Assembly (NCBI GenBank): GCA_015232865.1
Contig: JADFYU010000001.1
Span: 62,001 to 126,000 of the forward strand
Source of the DNA: Magnetococcales bacterium
Lineage (GTDB): Bacteria; Pseudomonadota; Magnetococcia; Magnetococcales; UBA8363
DNA: 64,000 nt
Direction: 5' to 3'
In this document: positions 36,411 through 45,212 of the stretch, piece after piece
Numbering within the stretch: the stretch's first letter is position 1
How the letters are laid out: every line of letters starts with the position of its first letter
Position numbers and translations under genes: made by a program
Notes under the pieces: model-generated
The model's input: only the letters and a program-made list of their open reading frames with translations
Told to the model about the DNA's origin: nothing
Database searches by the model: none

Positions 36411-36445
36411 GTGCCCCGTTACGGAATTCTTCCCTAACAGGGCAC
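36411..36445 (+). other. hairpin between sucD and korA
   Basis: GTGCCCCGTTA (36411-36421) pairs with TAACAGGGCAC (36435-36445) with one C-A mismatch and a 13-base loop. No T-run follows, so partial attenuation or processing that separates sucCD from korAB messages is more likely than full termination. Confidence 0.5.
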
Positions 36446-36476
36446 TTCTCTAAAGTTACAAAGGGAGTAAGATTCA

Positions 36477-38189
36477 ATGGCGAAAAAGGACCTGATAATT
36501 CGCATAGGCGGTGAAGGTGGAGAAGGTGTTGTCTCCGCTGGTGACTTCATCGCTTCTGCGTGCGCGCGAGCTGGACTTGAAGTCTATACCTTCAAGACAT
36601 TTCCCGCCGAGATCAAGGGCGGTTATTGTATGTATCAAATCAGAACCAGCCCGGAGCGAATTTACAATCAAGGCGACACCTTTGATGTGTTTTGTGCGTT
36701 CAACGGCGAGGCCTACGAGCTGAACAAACATCTCCTGACACCTGGGTCGGTTTTTGTTTATGACGGACCGGGTGGTGACTTTGAGCCTGAAATCCCGGAA
36801 GGGGTGATCGCCTATTCGATTCCCATGAGCGAAACGGCCAAACAACTGAAGTCCAAACGGTCGAAAAACATGGTGGCATTGGGCGCGCTCTCCGCTCTTT
36901 TCAATATCAACGAAGGAACCTTGAAAGAGGTTTTGACCAATAAATTCAAGAAAAAAGGCCAGGAAATTCTTGACTTCAACCTGGGTGCGTTCGATCTGGG
37001 CAAGGAGTTGGGAGTGGCTCATCAGAAATTGGATTCGTTCCGAGTTGCTGACCCGAAAGATCCGGAAGATGTGATCATCATCTCCGGTAACGATGCCTGT
37101 GGCATGGGAGCCGTATTGGGTGATCTGGATTTCTTCTCGGCCTACCCCATCACGCCGGCCACCGAAATTGCCAAGTTTGTCGCTACCCATCTACCCAAAA
37201 AGGGTGGAACCTTGCTGCAAGCCGAAGATGAAATTGCTTCGATCGCTCAGGTGTTGGGTGCCTCTTATGCAGGCAAAAAATCCATGACGGCAACCTCCGG
37301 CCCCGGTCTGGCCCTGATGTCCGAGTTGCTTGGTATGAGTACCATGAGTGAGACGCCGGTGTTGGTGATCGACGTTCAGCGTGGCGGCCCTTCAACCGGT
37401 ATGCCGACCAAGCATGAGCAATCCGATCTGTTCATCGCCATTCACGGCAGTCATGGCGACTCCCCTCGTATTGTTCTGTCGGTCGAAGATGTGAATGACT
37501 GTATCAACATGACCGTCGAGGGTTTGAATTTGGCTGAACAGTACCAATGCCCGGTTATTCTGCTCTCCGACGGTTCCCTGGCTTTTTCCACCCAGACGGT
37601 TCCGGCGCCCAAAGCGGGTAGCTTCAAAATTGTCAATCGCAAACGGTGGGATGGCAACGGTGAGTTCAAGCGCTACGAACTGACTGAAGACAACATCTCA
37701 CCCATGTGCGATCCGGGAACGCCGGGTGGCATGCACATCGCCACCGGCTTGGAGCACAGCGAGAACGGTACGCCACGCTACGGCGGTAAGGATCGGGTCG
37801 AGCAGATCAATAAGCGTTTCAATAAGATAGAACCCCTGAGAAACGGTTATACACCGACTGAGATTCAAGGAGAAGGCGACGCAGATCTGGGCATTATTGC
37901 TTGGGGCAGCACCATTGGCGTGGTGCGAGAAGCGGTTGACCGGATGCGTGGGGAAGGTATGAAGGTCAAAGGGTTCTATCCCAAACTGATGTGGCCGATG
38001 CCGGTCGATCAATATGAGGCGTTTGCCAAAACCTGTAAGAAAATTTTGGTTCCTGAGGTGAATTACCAAGGTCAACTGTCTCACTTCATCCGTGCCGAGA
38101 CTTCCATTGACCCGATCTCCTATCCCATTAGCGAGGGTTTCCCCTTTACCCCGCTACAGATCGTTGAAAAATCCAAGGAGGTGATCTGA
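36477..38189 (+). CDS. korA: 2-oxoglutarate:ferredoxin oxidoreductase alpha chain with fused gamma domain
   Basis: A 570-residue subunit of the two-subunit KorAB enzyme, which in the rTCA cycle carboxylates succinyl-CoA to 2-oxoglutarate with reduced ferredoxin. Residues 1-185 are the gamma domain (IRIGGEGGEGVVSAGDF, FPAEIKGGYCMYQIR). Residues 200-420 are the alpha domain (SAYPITPATEIA, EDEIASIAQVLGA, TATSGPGLALMSE, QRGGPSTGMPTKHEQSD). Residues 470-570 form domain II. No ferredoxin motif is present. A good AAGGGAG precedes the ATG. Its TGA stop overlaps the korB ATG by one base, so the chains are coupled. Confidence 0.93.
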   Translation: MAKKDLIIRIGGEGGEGVVSAGDFIASACARAGLEVYTFKTFPAEIKGGYCMYQIRTSPERIYNQGDTFDVFCAFNGEAYELNKHLLTPGSVFVYDGPGGDFEPEIPEGVIAYSIPMSETAKQLKSKRSKNMVALGALSALFNINEGTLKEVLTNKFKKKGQEILDFNLGAFDLGKELGVAHQKLDSFRVADPKDPEDVIIISGNDACGMGAVLGDLDFFSAYPITPATEIAKFVATHLPKKGGTLLQAEDEIASIAQVLGASYAGKKSMTATSGPGLALMSELLGMSTMSETPVLVIDVQRGGPSTGMPTKHEQSDLFIAIHGSHGDSPRIVLSVEDVNDCINMTVEGLNLAEQYQCPVILLSDGSLAFSTQTVPAPKAGSFKIVNRKRWDGNGEFKRYELTEDNISPMCDPGTPGGMHIATGLEHSENGTPRYGGKDRVEQINKRFNKIEPLRNGYTPTEIQGEGDADLGIIAWGSTIGVVREAVDRMRGEGMKVKGFYPKLMWPMPVDQYEAFAKTCKKILVPEVNYQGQLSHFIRAETSIDPISYPISEGFPFTPLQIVEKSKEVI

Positions 38190-39067
38190 TGTCTATTGCC
38201 GCTCTTCATAAAGTTGATATGAAACCCAAGGAGTATAAATCCGAGGTTCCCGTCGTTTGGTGTCCGGGTTGTGGACATCACGGTATTCTCAATGGAATCT
38301 ATCGTGCTTTGTCCGAGTTGGGGATTGATTCCAACAACATGATGTCCATCTCCGGGATCGGCTGTTCATCTCGAACCCCATATTTTATCAAATCCTATAA
38401 AATGCACACCCTGCATGGTCGGGCTGGGGCCGTGGCAACCGGAGCCCAGTTGGCCCAACCGGATCAGTGTGTCATGGTGACCGGTGGCGATGGTGACGGA
38501 TTTTCCATCGGTGGCGGGCATATGCCACACATGGCGCGTAAAAATGTTAATTTGACCTACGTGCTCTATGACAATGGCATTTATGGTTTGACCAAAGGTC
38601 AATATTCCCCGACTTCAAGGCCGGAGATGACCGCTTACACCACCCCTTATGGGGGGCCGGATGAGCCAATGAATCCGCTGTTGTATATGCTCACCTATGG
38701 GGCGACCTATGTGGCCCAGGGGTTTGCCGGTAAGCCGGCGGTCTGTGCGGAGTTGATCAAAGGCGCTCTGGAGCACAGAGGCTTTGCCTACGTCAATATT
38801 TTCTCTCAATGTCCGACCTTCAACAAGATTGATACGGTCCAGTATTATCGGGATCTGGTTGAAGAGATTCCGGCCGGTCATGACACCTCAAATTTGGGGG
38901 ATGCTATTGAGATTGCCCGTGGTCTGGAGGGAGGGAAGGCACCGATGGGTCTGCTCTACAAGACAGATAAACCGACCCTGGATGAAAAATTGGCTGCAAT
39001 CGTGACCAAGGTTGGTGGTCACAAAGACTACGATATGAATAAGGTCGTTGATCTTTTCCGCCCCTAA
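38189..39067 (+). CDS. korB: 2-oxoglutarate:ferredoxin oxidoreductase beta chain
   Basis: The 292-residue thiamine-diphosphate-binding catalytic chain. VVWCPGCGHHGILNG gives cluster cysteines, GIGCSSRTPYF a further Cys, and VTGGDGDGFSIGGGH with DNGIYGLTKGQYSP forms the TPP/magnesium site. SPTSRPEM is the substrate-specificity loop usual for 2-oxoglutarate-type enzymes. It is last in the sucCD-korAB run and followed by a strong hairpin terminator. Four-subunit KorDABC genes are absent, as in Magnetococcus-like and Hydrogenobacter-type two-subunit systems. Confidence 0.94.
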   Translation: MSIAALHKVDMKPKEYKSEVPVVWCPGCGHHGILNGIYRALSELGIDSNNMMSISGIGCSSRTPYFIKSYKMHTLHGRAGAVATGAQLAQPDQCVMVTGGDGDGFSIGGGHMPHMARKNVNLTYVLYDNGIYGLTKGQYSPTSRPEMTAYTTPYGGPDEPMNPLLYMLTYGATYVAQGFAGKPAVCAELIKGALEHRGFAYVNIFSQCPTFNKIDTVQYYRDLVEEIPAGHDTSNLGDAIEIARGLEGGKAPMGLLYKTDKPTLDEKLAAIVTKVGGHKDYDMNKVVDLFRP

Positions 39068-39149
39068 TCAGTTTATGATCTGAAACGGGTTGTTCAACCG
39101 AGAAACGGTCGTTTGTCGGTATGCGCCGCCAATTGCCGAATTTCAGGTC

Positions 39150-39189
39150 AACTCCTGTCGAACCGGATCTTTTCGGATCGACAGGAGTT
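39150..39189 (+). terminator. strong hairpin after korB
   Basis: AACTCCTGTCGA (39150-39161) pairs perfectly over 12 bp with TCGACAGGAGTT (39178-39189); the loop may add a CCG/CGG stem. Only a short T stretch follows. About 80 bases after korB, it probably ends the sucCD-korAB message. Just before it, CCAATTGCCGAATTTCAGG (39129-39147) looks like a worn end of the MITE family. Confidence 0.7.
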
Positions 39190-39290
39190 TCCGCATTTTG
39201 TGAGTTCGCTGTTGAATCCAGGCTTTTCCCCTTCGTTCGGCCGCTGAAATCAGCTTCCGGGCGTCACCCCGATTTTTTCAGGAGTACTCC

Positions 39291-39923
39291 ATGGAACGGT
39301 TTACGGATTTGGCCGCCTTGGTCAAGGCGTTTGGAAGCGATGGACAGTTGATCAATGCGGATTTGTCTTATCTCTCCCTTGAGGGGATCGATTTTCAGGA
39401 TGTCGTATTGGAGGGGGCTAGTATTCATGGCTGCACGCTGAAAAATGTGAAGCTTGATGGCTGCAATATGAGCGGGATTTTTGTTCAAGATTGTGTCTTT
39501 ACACAGGTGACATTAAGCCATGCCCAGTTGGCCGGGGCTTTTTTTCAACGGGTTGATTTTTCGGAGGTTCCCTTTACCGGATCAACGTTGGTCAGTGCCA
39601 GCTTTTTCTTGTGTGGGATGAAATCCGCCGATTTGACCGACTGTGAAATGCGGGAGGTGAAAATCTTGGAATCCAATCTGGAAGGGGCCGACTTTACCGG
39701 CTCCAGTTTGGTCGGTGCCAATCTGATGGACTCTGATCTGTCCGACGTCAAATTTCACAACTGTGACCTGCGTCAGGCCGACTTTAGAAAAACCAACATG
39801 TTTTCCGCCTCATTTGCCAATATTCAGGCCCAAGGTGCGCTCTATTACGGAAAGTCTCCCTGGGATGGACAGGCCAATCCGGAGGATTGGGGGAAGAAAA
39901 TGACCGTGTTTGACGGAGAGTAG
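39291..39923 (+). CDS. pentapeptide-repeat protein
   Basis: A 210-residue protein built almost wholly of pentapeptide repeats of the A(D/N)LxX type, clear from about residue 25 to 185 (for example LEGIDFQDVVLEGASIHG, LEGADFTGSSLVGANLMD, LRQADFRKTNMFSASF). These form a right-handed quadrilateral beta helix. Some family members mimic DNA and protect gyrase (Qnr-like), but most have unknown function. No signal peptide. The SdhE-like gene starts one base after the stop, so both are co-transcribed. Confidence 0.88.
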   Translation: MERFTDLAALVKAFGSDGQLINADLSYLSLEGIDFQDVVLEGASIHGCTLKNVKLDGCNMSGIFVQDCVFTQVTLSHAQLAGAFFQRVDFSEVPFTGSTLVSASFFLCGMKSADLTDCEMREVKILESNLEGADFTGSSLVGANLMDSDLSDVKFHNCDLRQADFRKTNMFSASFANIQAQGALYYGKSPWDGQANPEDWGKKMTVFDGE

Positions 39924-39924
39924 G

Positions 39925-40209
39925 ATGACGGTCAACTTGCCGGGAGGCTCCATCTCCCCACTTCAAAAGCAACTTTTTTTTTACGCTTCTCGGCGTTCCA
40001 TGTCTGAAATGGAGCGAATTCTGGAGCGGTTTATCGTTTCCCAATTACAAAAATTGGATGATGACGCCTGTACACGATTGCTGGCCCTTTTGCAGCAACC
40101 GGACCCGGATCTTCTGGATTGGATCACCGGCGTCGTTCCGCCCCCGGCCACTCTCGACCGGGAGGCGTTGGGCTGGATAACCCGGTTCAGATCAGAAGTT
40201 TCCGATTAA
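39925..40209 (+). CDS. SdhE-like flavinylation/assembly factor
   Basis: A 94-residue protein of the SdhE/Sdh5 (DUF339) family, which promotes covalent FAD attachment to succinate dehydrogenase or fumarate reductase. Visible features are FYASRRSMSEMERILERFI, where the RGxxE motif reads RSMSE, the central LLALLQQPDPDLLDWITG and the PPP ending. The Gly-to-Ser change is in the functional motif. The fumarate reductase flavoprotein in this window lacks the FAD-linking His, so the client must be elsewhere or the role altered. The ATG at 39925 follows GGAGAGTAGG. The downstream 193 bases hold no gene. Confidence 0.82.
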   Translation: MTVNLPGGSISPLQKQLFFYASRRSMSEMERILERFIVSQLQKLDDDACTRLLALLQQPDPDLLDWITGVVPPPATLDREALGWITRFRSEVSD

Positions 40210-40402
40210 AGTTTCAAAAAAAAAATGGTGTCCGCTTATTGTTGCTGTTTGCTTGCCGGCGGATGCTGTATAAAAGCTTTCCAGAAAAATCACGTTTCTG
40301 TTTTTTTGTAGGTATCCCCTTTGCCAATGATCATGTATATTCTGGTCAGTGAATAAGTCGGTGAATGCCTGTCTGACATTTCAAAAATAAAGGAGTCGTT
40401 GC

Positions 40403-41044
40403 GTGAATCTTATTTTTATGGGCCCACCGGGTGCGGGAAAAGGTACCCAAGCACGTCAAATAGCTGAAAAATATAGTGTTCCTCAGCTTTCAACCGGAGA
40501 TATGCTCCGCGCTGCGGTCAAGGCTGGCAGCGAAGTGGGGTTGAAGGCCAAAGCAGCTATGGAGAGTGGTGGTTTGGTGACCGACGATATCGTTATTGGT
40601 ATCATCGGCGATCGAATCGACCAGGCCGATTGTGCCAACGGTTTCATTCTGGACGGATTTCCTCGTACTGTCGCCCAGGCCGAGGCTTTGGAAGGATTGC
40701 TGAAAGACCGCTCCCTCAAAATTGACCACGTCATCGATATTACCGCTGACAATGAAGCGTTGGTCGCCCGGATTACCGGACGCAGTACCTGCTCGGGCTG
40801 TGGAGAAGGTTATCACAAACAGCATAAGGCTCCGGCTCAAGAGGGCGTTTGTGACAAGTGTGGCGGAACCCTGACCACCCGTGCGGACGACAACGAGGAG
40901 ACCGTTCGCAACCGCTTGAGCGTCTATGATGCCCAGACCGCTCCGGTTATTGGTTTCTATCGAGATGGCGGTACGTTTAAATCTGTAGATGGCATGCAGA
41001 GCATGGATGACGTTTTCCAATCATTATGTGATATCCTGGGCTGA
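40403..41044 (+). CDS. adk: adenylate kinase, zinc-lid type
   Basis: Interconverts AMP + ATP and 2 ADP. The 213 residues have the P loop (FMGPPGAGKGTQARQI), the AMP-site segment (STGDMLRAAV), GFPRTVAQAEAL, and a long LID with a four-cysteine zinc knuckle (CSGCGEGYH and CDKCGG). GTG at 40403 is the likely start, supported by AAAGGAG upstream. It sits 76 bases before hppA. Together they recycle AMP and pyrophosphate released by biosynthetic ligases, which makes sense in autotrophy. Confidence 0.96.
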   Translation: MNLIFMGPPGAGKGTQARQIAEKYSVPQLSTGDMLRAAVKAGSEVGLKAKAAMESGGLVTDDIVIGIIGDRIDQADCANGFILDGFPRTVAQAEALEGLLKDRSLKIDHVIDITADNEALVARITGRSTCSGCGEGYHKQHKAPAQEGVCDKCGGTLTTRADDNEETVRNRLSVYDAQTAPVIGFYRDGGTFKSVDGMQSMDDVFQSLCDILG

Positions 41045-41120
41045 TTTTAGTTCAGGTTTTGGTGCATTAGAACCTGGTTGCTGGGTTTGAGGGTAATTTT
41101 TCTTTTAAGGAGAGGTGTTT

Positions 41121-43172
41121 ATGGAATTTTCACAAGATGGGCTGACACTAGCCATCCTTTGTGGGGTAGGGGCCGTCGGTTATGGCCACATATCCCGCAA
41201 CTGGATCAATGGTCTGCCGACTGGAACAGAAAAAATGGTCCAGATTTCTGGTGCCATCGAAGAGGGCGCCCGCGCCTACATGAAACGGCAATACACCACC
41301 ATCAGTTATGTTGGTGGTGCCCTGTTTGTTTTGATTGCCATGTTCCTGGATTTTACGACGGCTATCGGTTTTGCCGTGGGTGCTCTTCTTTCGGGCTTGA
41401 CCGGCTTTATCGGTATGAACGTATCGGTTAAAGCCAACGTACGTACCGCTGAAGCAGCGAAGGATGGCATCAATGCCGCTCTTCAAGTCGCCTTCCGTGG
41501 CGGTGCCATCACCGGCATGTTGGTGGTGGGCTTGGGCTTGCTTTCCGTCTCCTTGTTCTTTGCCTGGTTGGTCAAGATGGGGGTTGATGGTCAGACATCC
41601 AACGAAATTCTCAAACCTTTGATCGGTGTTGCCTTCGGTGGCTCCCTGATCTCCATCTTCGCCCGTCTTGGTGGTGGTATTTTTACCAAGGGTGCGGACG
41701 TGGGTGCCGACCTGGTTGGTAAGGTTGAAAACGACATCCCAGAAGACGACCCACGCAACCCAGCCGTGATCGCCGATAACGTTGGTGACAATGTTGGTGA
41801 CTGTGCCGGTATGGCTGCTGACCTGTTTGAGACCTACGTGGTGACGGTTGTTGCCAGTATTCTTCTGGCCAGCCTGCTTTTGCCTGAGTTCGGTAATGCT
41901 TTGGTCTATCCTTTGGTACTCGGTGGTGTTTCCATCGGTGCTTCCATCGCCGGAGCCTATGCAGTGAAAGCAGAACCCGGTCAAAAAATCATGTCCGCTC
42001 TGTATAAGGGCCTGATTGTCGCTGGTGGTATTGCTGCGGTTGCCTTCTATCCGGTTACCAAATGGATGATGGCCGGCAATGGCTCCTACGAAATTGGTGA
42101 TATCTATGGTTGTACACTGATCGGTCTGGCTTTGACGGCCGCCATGGTGGTCATTACCGAATATTACACGGGAACCGATTTCAAACCGGTTAAAGATATC
42201 GCAAAAGCCTCCGAAACCGGACATGGCACCAATGTCATCGCTGGTCTTGGAATCTCCATGAAAGCAACCGCAGCTCCTGTTATTGCGGTTTGTATCAGTA
42301 TTGTGGCCGCTTTCGATATGGCCGGTCTGTATGGTATCGCTGTTGCTGCGGTCTCCATGCTCTCCATGAGTGGCATCATCGTTGCTCTCGACGCCTATGG
42401 CCCCATCACCGATAATGCCGGTGGTATTGCTGAAATGGCGGAACTTCCATCCGAGATCCGCGACATTACCGATCCTCTGGATGCGGTTGGAAACACCACG
42501 AAAGCCGTTACCAAAGGCTACGCTATCGGTTCAGCCGGTCTGGCCGCGCTGGTTCTGTTTGCCGACTACACCCATGAGCTTAATCATGCTCTGCATGTGG
42601 CCGGCAAGCCTCTGATGAACTTTGACCTGTCCAACCATATGGTCATCGTCGGTCTTTTCATCGGTGGTATGCTGCCTTACCTCTTTGCCGCCATGGGAAT
42701 GGAAGCTGTGGGGCGGGCTGCTGGTAGTGTGGTGATTGAGGTTCGTCGCCAATTCAAGGAAATTCCGGGTATCATGACTGGTGAATCCAAGCCGGATTAC
42801 TCCAGAGCGGTTGACATGTTGACCAAAGCCGCCATCAAAGAGATGGTCGTTCCTTCTCTGCTGCCGGTTTTGGCTCCCGTGTTGGTTGGTCTGATTCTTG
42901 GGCCACAAGCTCTTGGTGGTCTGTTGATGGGAACCATCATCACCGGTATTTTTGTCGCCATCTCCATGACCACCGGTGGTGGTGCTTGGGATAACGCTAA
43001 AAAATATATCGAGGATGGTAACTGTGGTGGTAAAGGTTCAGAGGCTCATAAAGCTTCCGTAACCGGTGACACGGTGGGCGACCCCTACAAAGATACGGCT
43101 GGTCCAGCGATCAACCCGATGATCAAAATTGCCAATATTGTTGCTCTGATGATTGTCAGCTTGATCGTCTGA
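41121..43172 (+). CDS. hppA: proton-pumping membrane pyrophosphatase, potassium-independent type
   Basis: Hydrolyses pyrophosphate and pumps H+ out. A 683-residue protein with about 16 membrane spans. The substrate site is clear: the DxxxxxxxD motif region [31 protein letters not shown], and the C-terminal [31 protein letters not shown] carries Lys at the position that distinguishes K+-independent from K+-dependent enzymes (Ala there), so no potassium requirement is expected. ATG at 41121 has AAGGAGAGG upstream. The gene ends 98 bases before a strong terminator. Confidence 0.95.
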   Translation: MEFSQDGLTLAILCGVGAVGYGHISRNWINGLPTGTEKMVQISGAIEEGARAYMKRQYTTISYVGGALFVLIAMFLDFTTAIGFAVGALLSGLTGFIGMNVSVKANVRTAEAAKDGINAALQVAFRGGAITGMLVVGLGLLSVSLFFAWLVKMGVDGQTSNEILKPLIGVAFGGSLISIFARLGGGIFTKGADVGADLVGKVENDIPEDDPRNPAVIADNVGDNVGDCAGMAADLFETYVVTVVASILLASLLLPEFGNALVYPLVLGGVSIGASIAGAYAVKAEPGQKIMSALYKGLIVAGGIAAVAFYPVTKWMMAGNGSYEIGDIYGCTLIGLALTAAMVVITEYYTGTDFKPVKDIAKASETGHGTNVIAGLGISMKATAAPVIAVCISIVAAFDMAGLYGIAVAAVSMLSMSGIIVALDAYGPITDNAGGIAEMAELPSEIRDITDPLDAVGNTTKAVTKGYAIGSAGLAALVLFADYTHELNHALHVAGKPLMNFDLSNHMVIVGLFIGGMLPYLFAAMGMEAVGRAAGSVVIEVRRQFKEIPGIMTGESKPDYSRAVDMLTKAAIKEMVVPSLLPVLAPVLVGLILGPQALGGLLMGTIITGIFVAISMTTGGGAWDNAKKYIEDGNCGGKGSEAHKASVTGDTVGDPYKDTAGPAINPMIKIANIVALMIVSLIV

Positions 43173-43263
43173 TTGAGATGCGGCGTGTGGGTTGAAAAAA
43201 TGGGAGGTGAGCTCTCTTCACCTCCCTGGAACAATACGGAAGATGTTTTTTTTCTGTACCGAT

Positions 43264-43303
43264 AAAAAAAGGCGGTTCTATCTCAGATAGAACCGCCTTT
43301 TTT
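43264..43303. terminator. bidirectional-looking terminator after hppA
   Basis: GGCGGTTCTATCT (43271-43283) pairs with AGATAGAACCGCC (43285-43297), with an A-run before and a T-run after. At least 11 bp can pair around a small loop. It clearly ends the adk-hppA unit. Confidence 0.92.
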
Positions 43304-43403
43304 GGTGATTTACACTTTATTGAAAGCAAGCAATGAGATAATGTGTAAAAATAATTTTTTGGTTGGACCGGAAAATCGCTTCAGGGAATGTTCGGATTGT
43401 ACG

Positions 43404-43440
43404 AAAAGTGATATAGGGTAATTGTATCTTTCACTTTTTT
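43404..43440 (+). promoter_or_regulatory. hairpin plus T-run in the leader of the 80-residue gene
   Basis: AAAAGTGA (43404-43411) pairs with TCACTTTT (43431-43438), followed by more Ts, and the ribosome-binding site AAGGGAG starts two bases later. The stem is AT-rich and weak, but the terminator-like arrangement directly before the Shine-Dalgarno sequence suggests temperature- or attenuation-type control. Confidence 0.3.
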
Positions 43441-43457
43441 TAAGGGAGAAAAAAGAT

Positions 43458-43700
43458 ATGGGAATATCTGATTTTTCTAGAATCAATGGGTTGACCGTTG
43501 AAGCGGCCCGTCCGAACGCTCGAATTTTGAATGCCGTCAAGTCAAACTCGAATCAAGTCCGGCAGATGATCCGGCAAAAGGCAACCAAGGCCAGCGGTGT
43601 TGCTTCCAACTATACGAAGACCTATTCCAGAAAAGCCTACAAACTGGAGTTGAGTGCTGCGGAAGTCCGGCATGGTCCGTACTATGCCAAGCCGCAGTAA
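43458..43700 (+). CDS. small basic protein of unknown function
   Basis: An 80-residue, Lys/Arg/Asn/Ser-rich protein (MGISDFSRINGLTVEAARPN at the start; HGPYYAKPQ at the end). No domain recognised, no signal peptide or membrane span. The ATG at 43458 has a very good AAGGGAG 10 bases upstream, which argues that it is real. The frame is isolated between the hppA terminator and a small GTGGG/CCCAC hairpin near 43731-43746 followed by TTTT, so it is probably a monocistronic gene. Function cannot be inferred. Confidence 0.6.
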   Translation: MGISDFSRINGLTVEAARPNARILNAVKSNSNQVRQMIRQKATKASGVASNYTKTYSRKAYKLELSAAEVRHGPYYAKPQ

Positions 43701-43851
43701 GTGTAAACCTGGAGATGGTGGTTGCCCAATGTGGGTCTGCTCCCACTTTTCCAGGGTAGACCACTGGAGCCGGACGGTTCCAGTGGTTGCCCATTAACAG
43801 ATTACCCGATTCTCTCGTGCCTGTTGGAACGGGAGCAGAAGCCTGAAAGCC

Positions 43852-45045
43852 ATGGAAGAAGAGTTCTACCGAATTAAGCGGCTACCGCCCTATGTCTTCG
43901 CCGTTGTCAATGATTTGAAATCAGCAGCCCGAAATCGAGGTGAGGATATCATCGATTTCGGAATGGGCAACCCGGATCAAGCGACTCCGGCGCATATCAT
44001 TGAAAAATTGACTCAAGTCGCTCTGGAGGGACGAAACCATCGGTACTCCCTCTCCAAGGGTATTGGCGGTTTGCGCAAAGGACTGGCCGGATTTTATAAG
44101 CGGCGGTTTAATGTTGACCTGGACCCGGAATCGGAGATCATTGCGACCATCGGTTCCAAGGAGGGATTTGCTCATTTGGCTTTGGCCATGACCCAGCCGG
44201 GGGACACGGTCTTGGTTCCCAATCCCACCTACCCGATTCACGTTTATGGCTTTGTCATTGCCGGGGCGGATATTCATCATGTTCCCCTCTGTAAGCATAC
44301 CGATTTTTTTGAAGAGCTGCGTCGGGCCATGCAGACGACCTGGCCACGGCCCAAGGCGTTGGTGATCAACTTTCCCTCCAATCCGACCGCAATGGTGGTG
44401 GATCTGGAGTTTTATGAAAAGATCGTCGCCTTTGCGCACGAGTACGATATTTATGTTTTGTCCGATATTGCCTATTCCGAAATCTGTTTCGATGGCTATA
44501 AAGCACCGAGCATGCTCCAGGTTCCAGGTGCCAAAGAGCGGGTTGTTGAGTTTTATTCTCTCTCAAAAACTTATAACATGCCCGGTTGGCGGGTTGGTTT
44601 TGCTTCGGGCAACAAACGATTGATTAAAGCGCTGACCCGAATTAAATCCTATCTTGATTACGGCATGTTTCAGCCGATCCAGATTGCCGCTGCAACCGCT
44701 TTGAACGGTCCCCAAGAGTGTGTCGACGAAATCTGTTCGCTCTATCAAAGTCGACGTGACGTTCTGGTCGATGGGCTGGCCAGAGCGGGATGGCAGATCG
44801 AATCGCCCAAGGCCACCATGTTTGCCTGGGCCGAAATTCCAGAAGAGTTTCGCAAAATGGGCTCTCTGAATTTTTCCAAACTATTGCTCAAAGAGGCGCA
44901 GGTCGCTGTCAGCCCAGGAGTTGGCTTTGGTATCTATGGCGATGACTATGTTCGCATCGCCCTGATTGAAAATGAGCATCGAACCCGTCAGGCCATTCGG
45001 AATATCAGACGGTTTTTAAATGCCGGCGCTGATGTTAGAAGTTAA
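43852..45045 (+). CDS. alaC: class I aminotransferase, AlaC-like
   Basis: A 397-residue PLP enzyme of fold type I. The PLP lysine is in YSLSKTYNMPGWRVGF; GMGNPDQATPAHI, VPNPTYPIH and NFPSNPTAMVVD are typical of glutamate-pyruvate transaminase AlaC and its relatives. It would make alanine from pyruvate, which suits an organism producing pyruvate by CO2 fixation. hom follows 167 bp downstream, an arrangement known in other proteobacteria. Exact amino-acid specificity cannot be fixed from sequence. Confidence 0.85.
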   Translation: MEEEFYRIKRLPPYVFAVVNDLKSAARNRGEDIIDFGMGNPDQATPAHIIEKLTQVALEGRNHRYSLSKGIGGLRKGLAGFYKRRFNVDLDPESEIIATIGSKEGFAHLALAMTQPGDTVLVPNPTYPIHVYGFVIAGADIHHVPLCKHTDFFEELRRAMQTTWPRPKALVINFPSNPTAMVVDLEFYEKIVAFAHEYDIYVLSDIAYSEICFDGYKAPSMLQVPGAKERVVEFYSLSKTYNMPGWRVGFASGNKRLIKALTRIKSYLDYGMFQPIQIAAATALNGPQECVDEICSLYQSRRDVLVDGLARAGWQIESPKATMFAWAEIPEEFRKMGSLNFSKLLLKEAQVAVSPGVGFGIYGDDYVRIALIENEHRTRQAIRNIRRFLNAGADVRS

Positions 45046-45212
45046 TTTGAGTCGGGCTTGAGGATCGGCGACGGCACTCCCCACAGGGGCGCCGAATCGA
45101 ACGGTATTGGGGCTACGGAAAAAACAATTGTCCAGATTGTGCCGGGGTTGAGCATAACAGCCCTCTCTTTTGCCAATCATGCCTGACGCTTTTTGAATAA
45201 GGAAACCTGTCG

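Noticed and set aside
43761..43786. CCACTGGA / TCCAGTGG inverted repeat before the aminotransferase gene
   Set aside because: It can form an 8-bp hairpin but has no T-run and no match to a known riboswitch or operator; too little to call a function.
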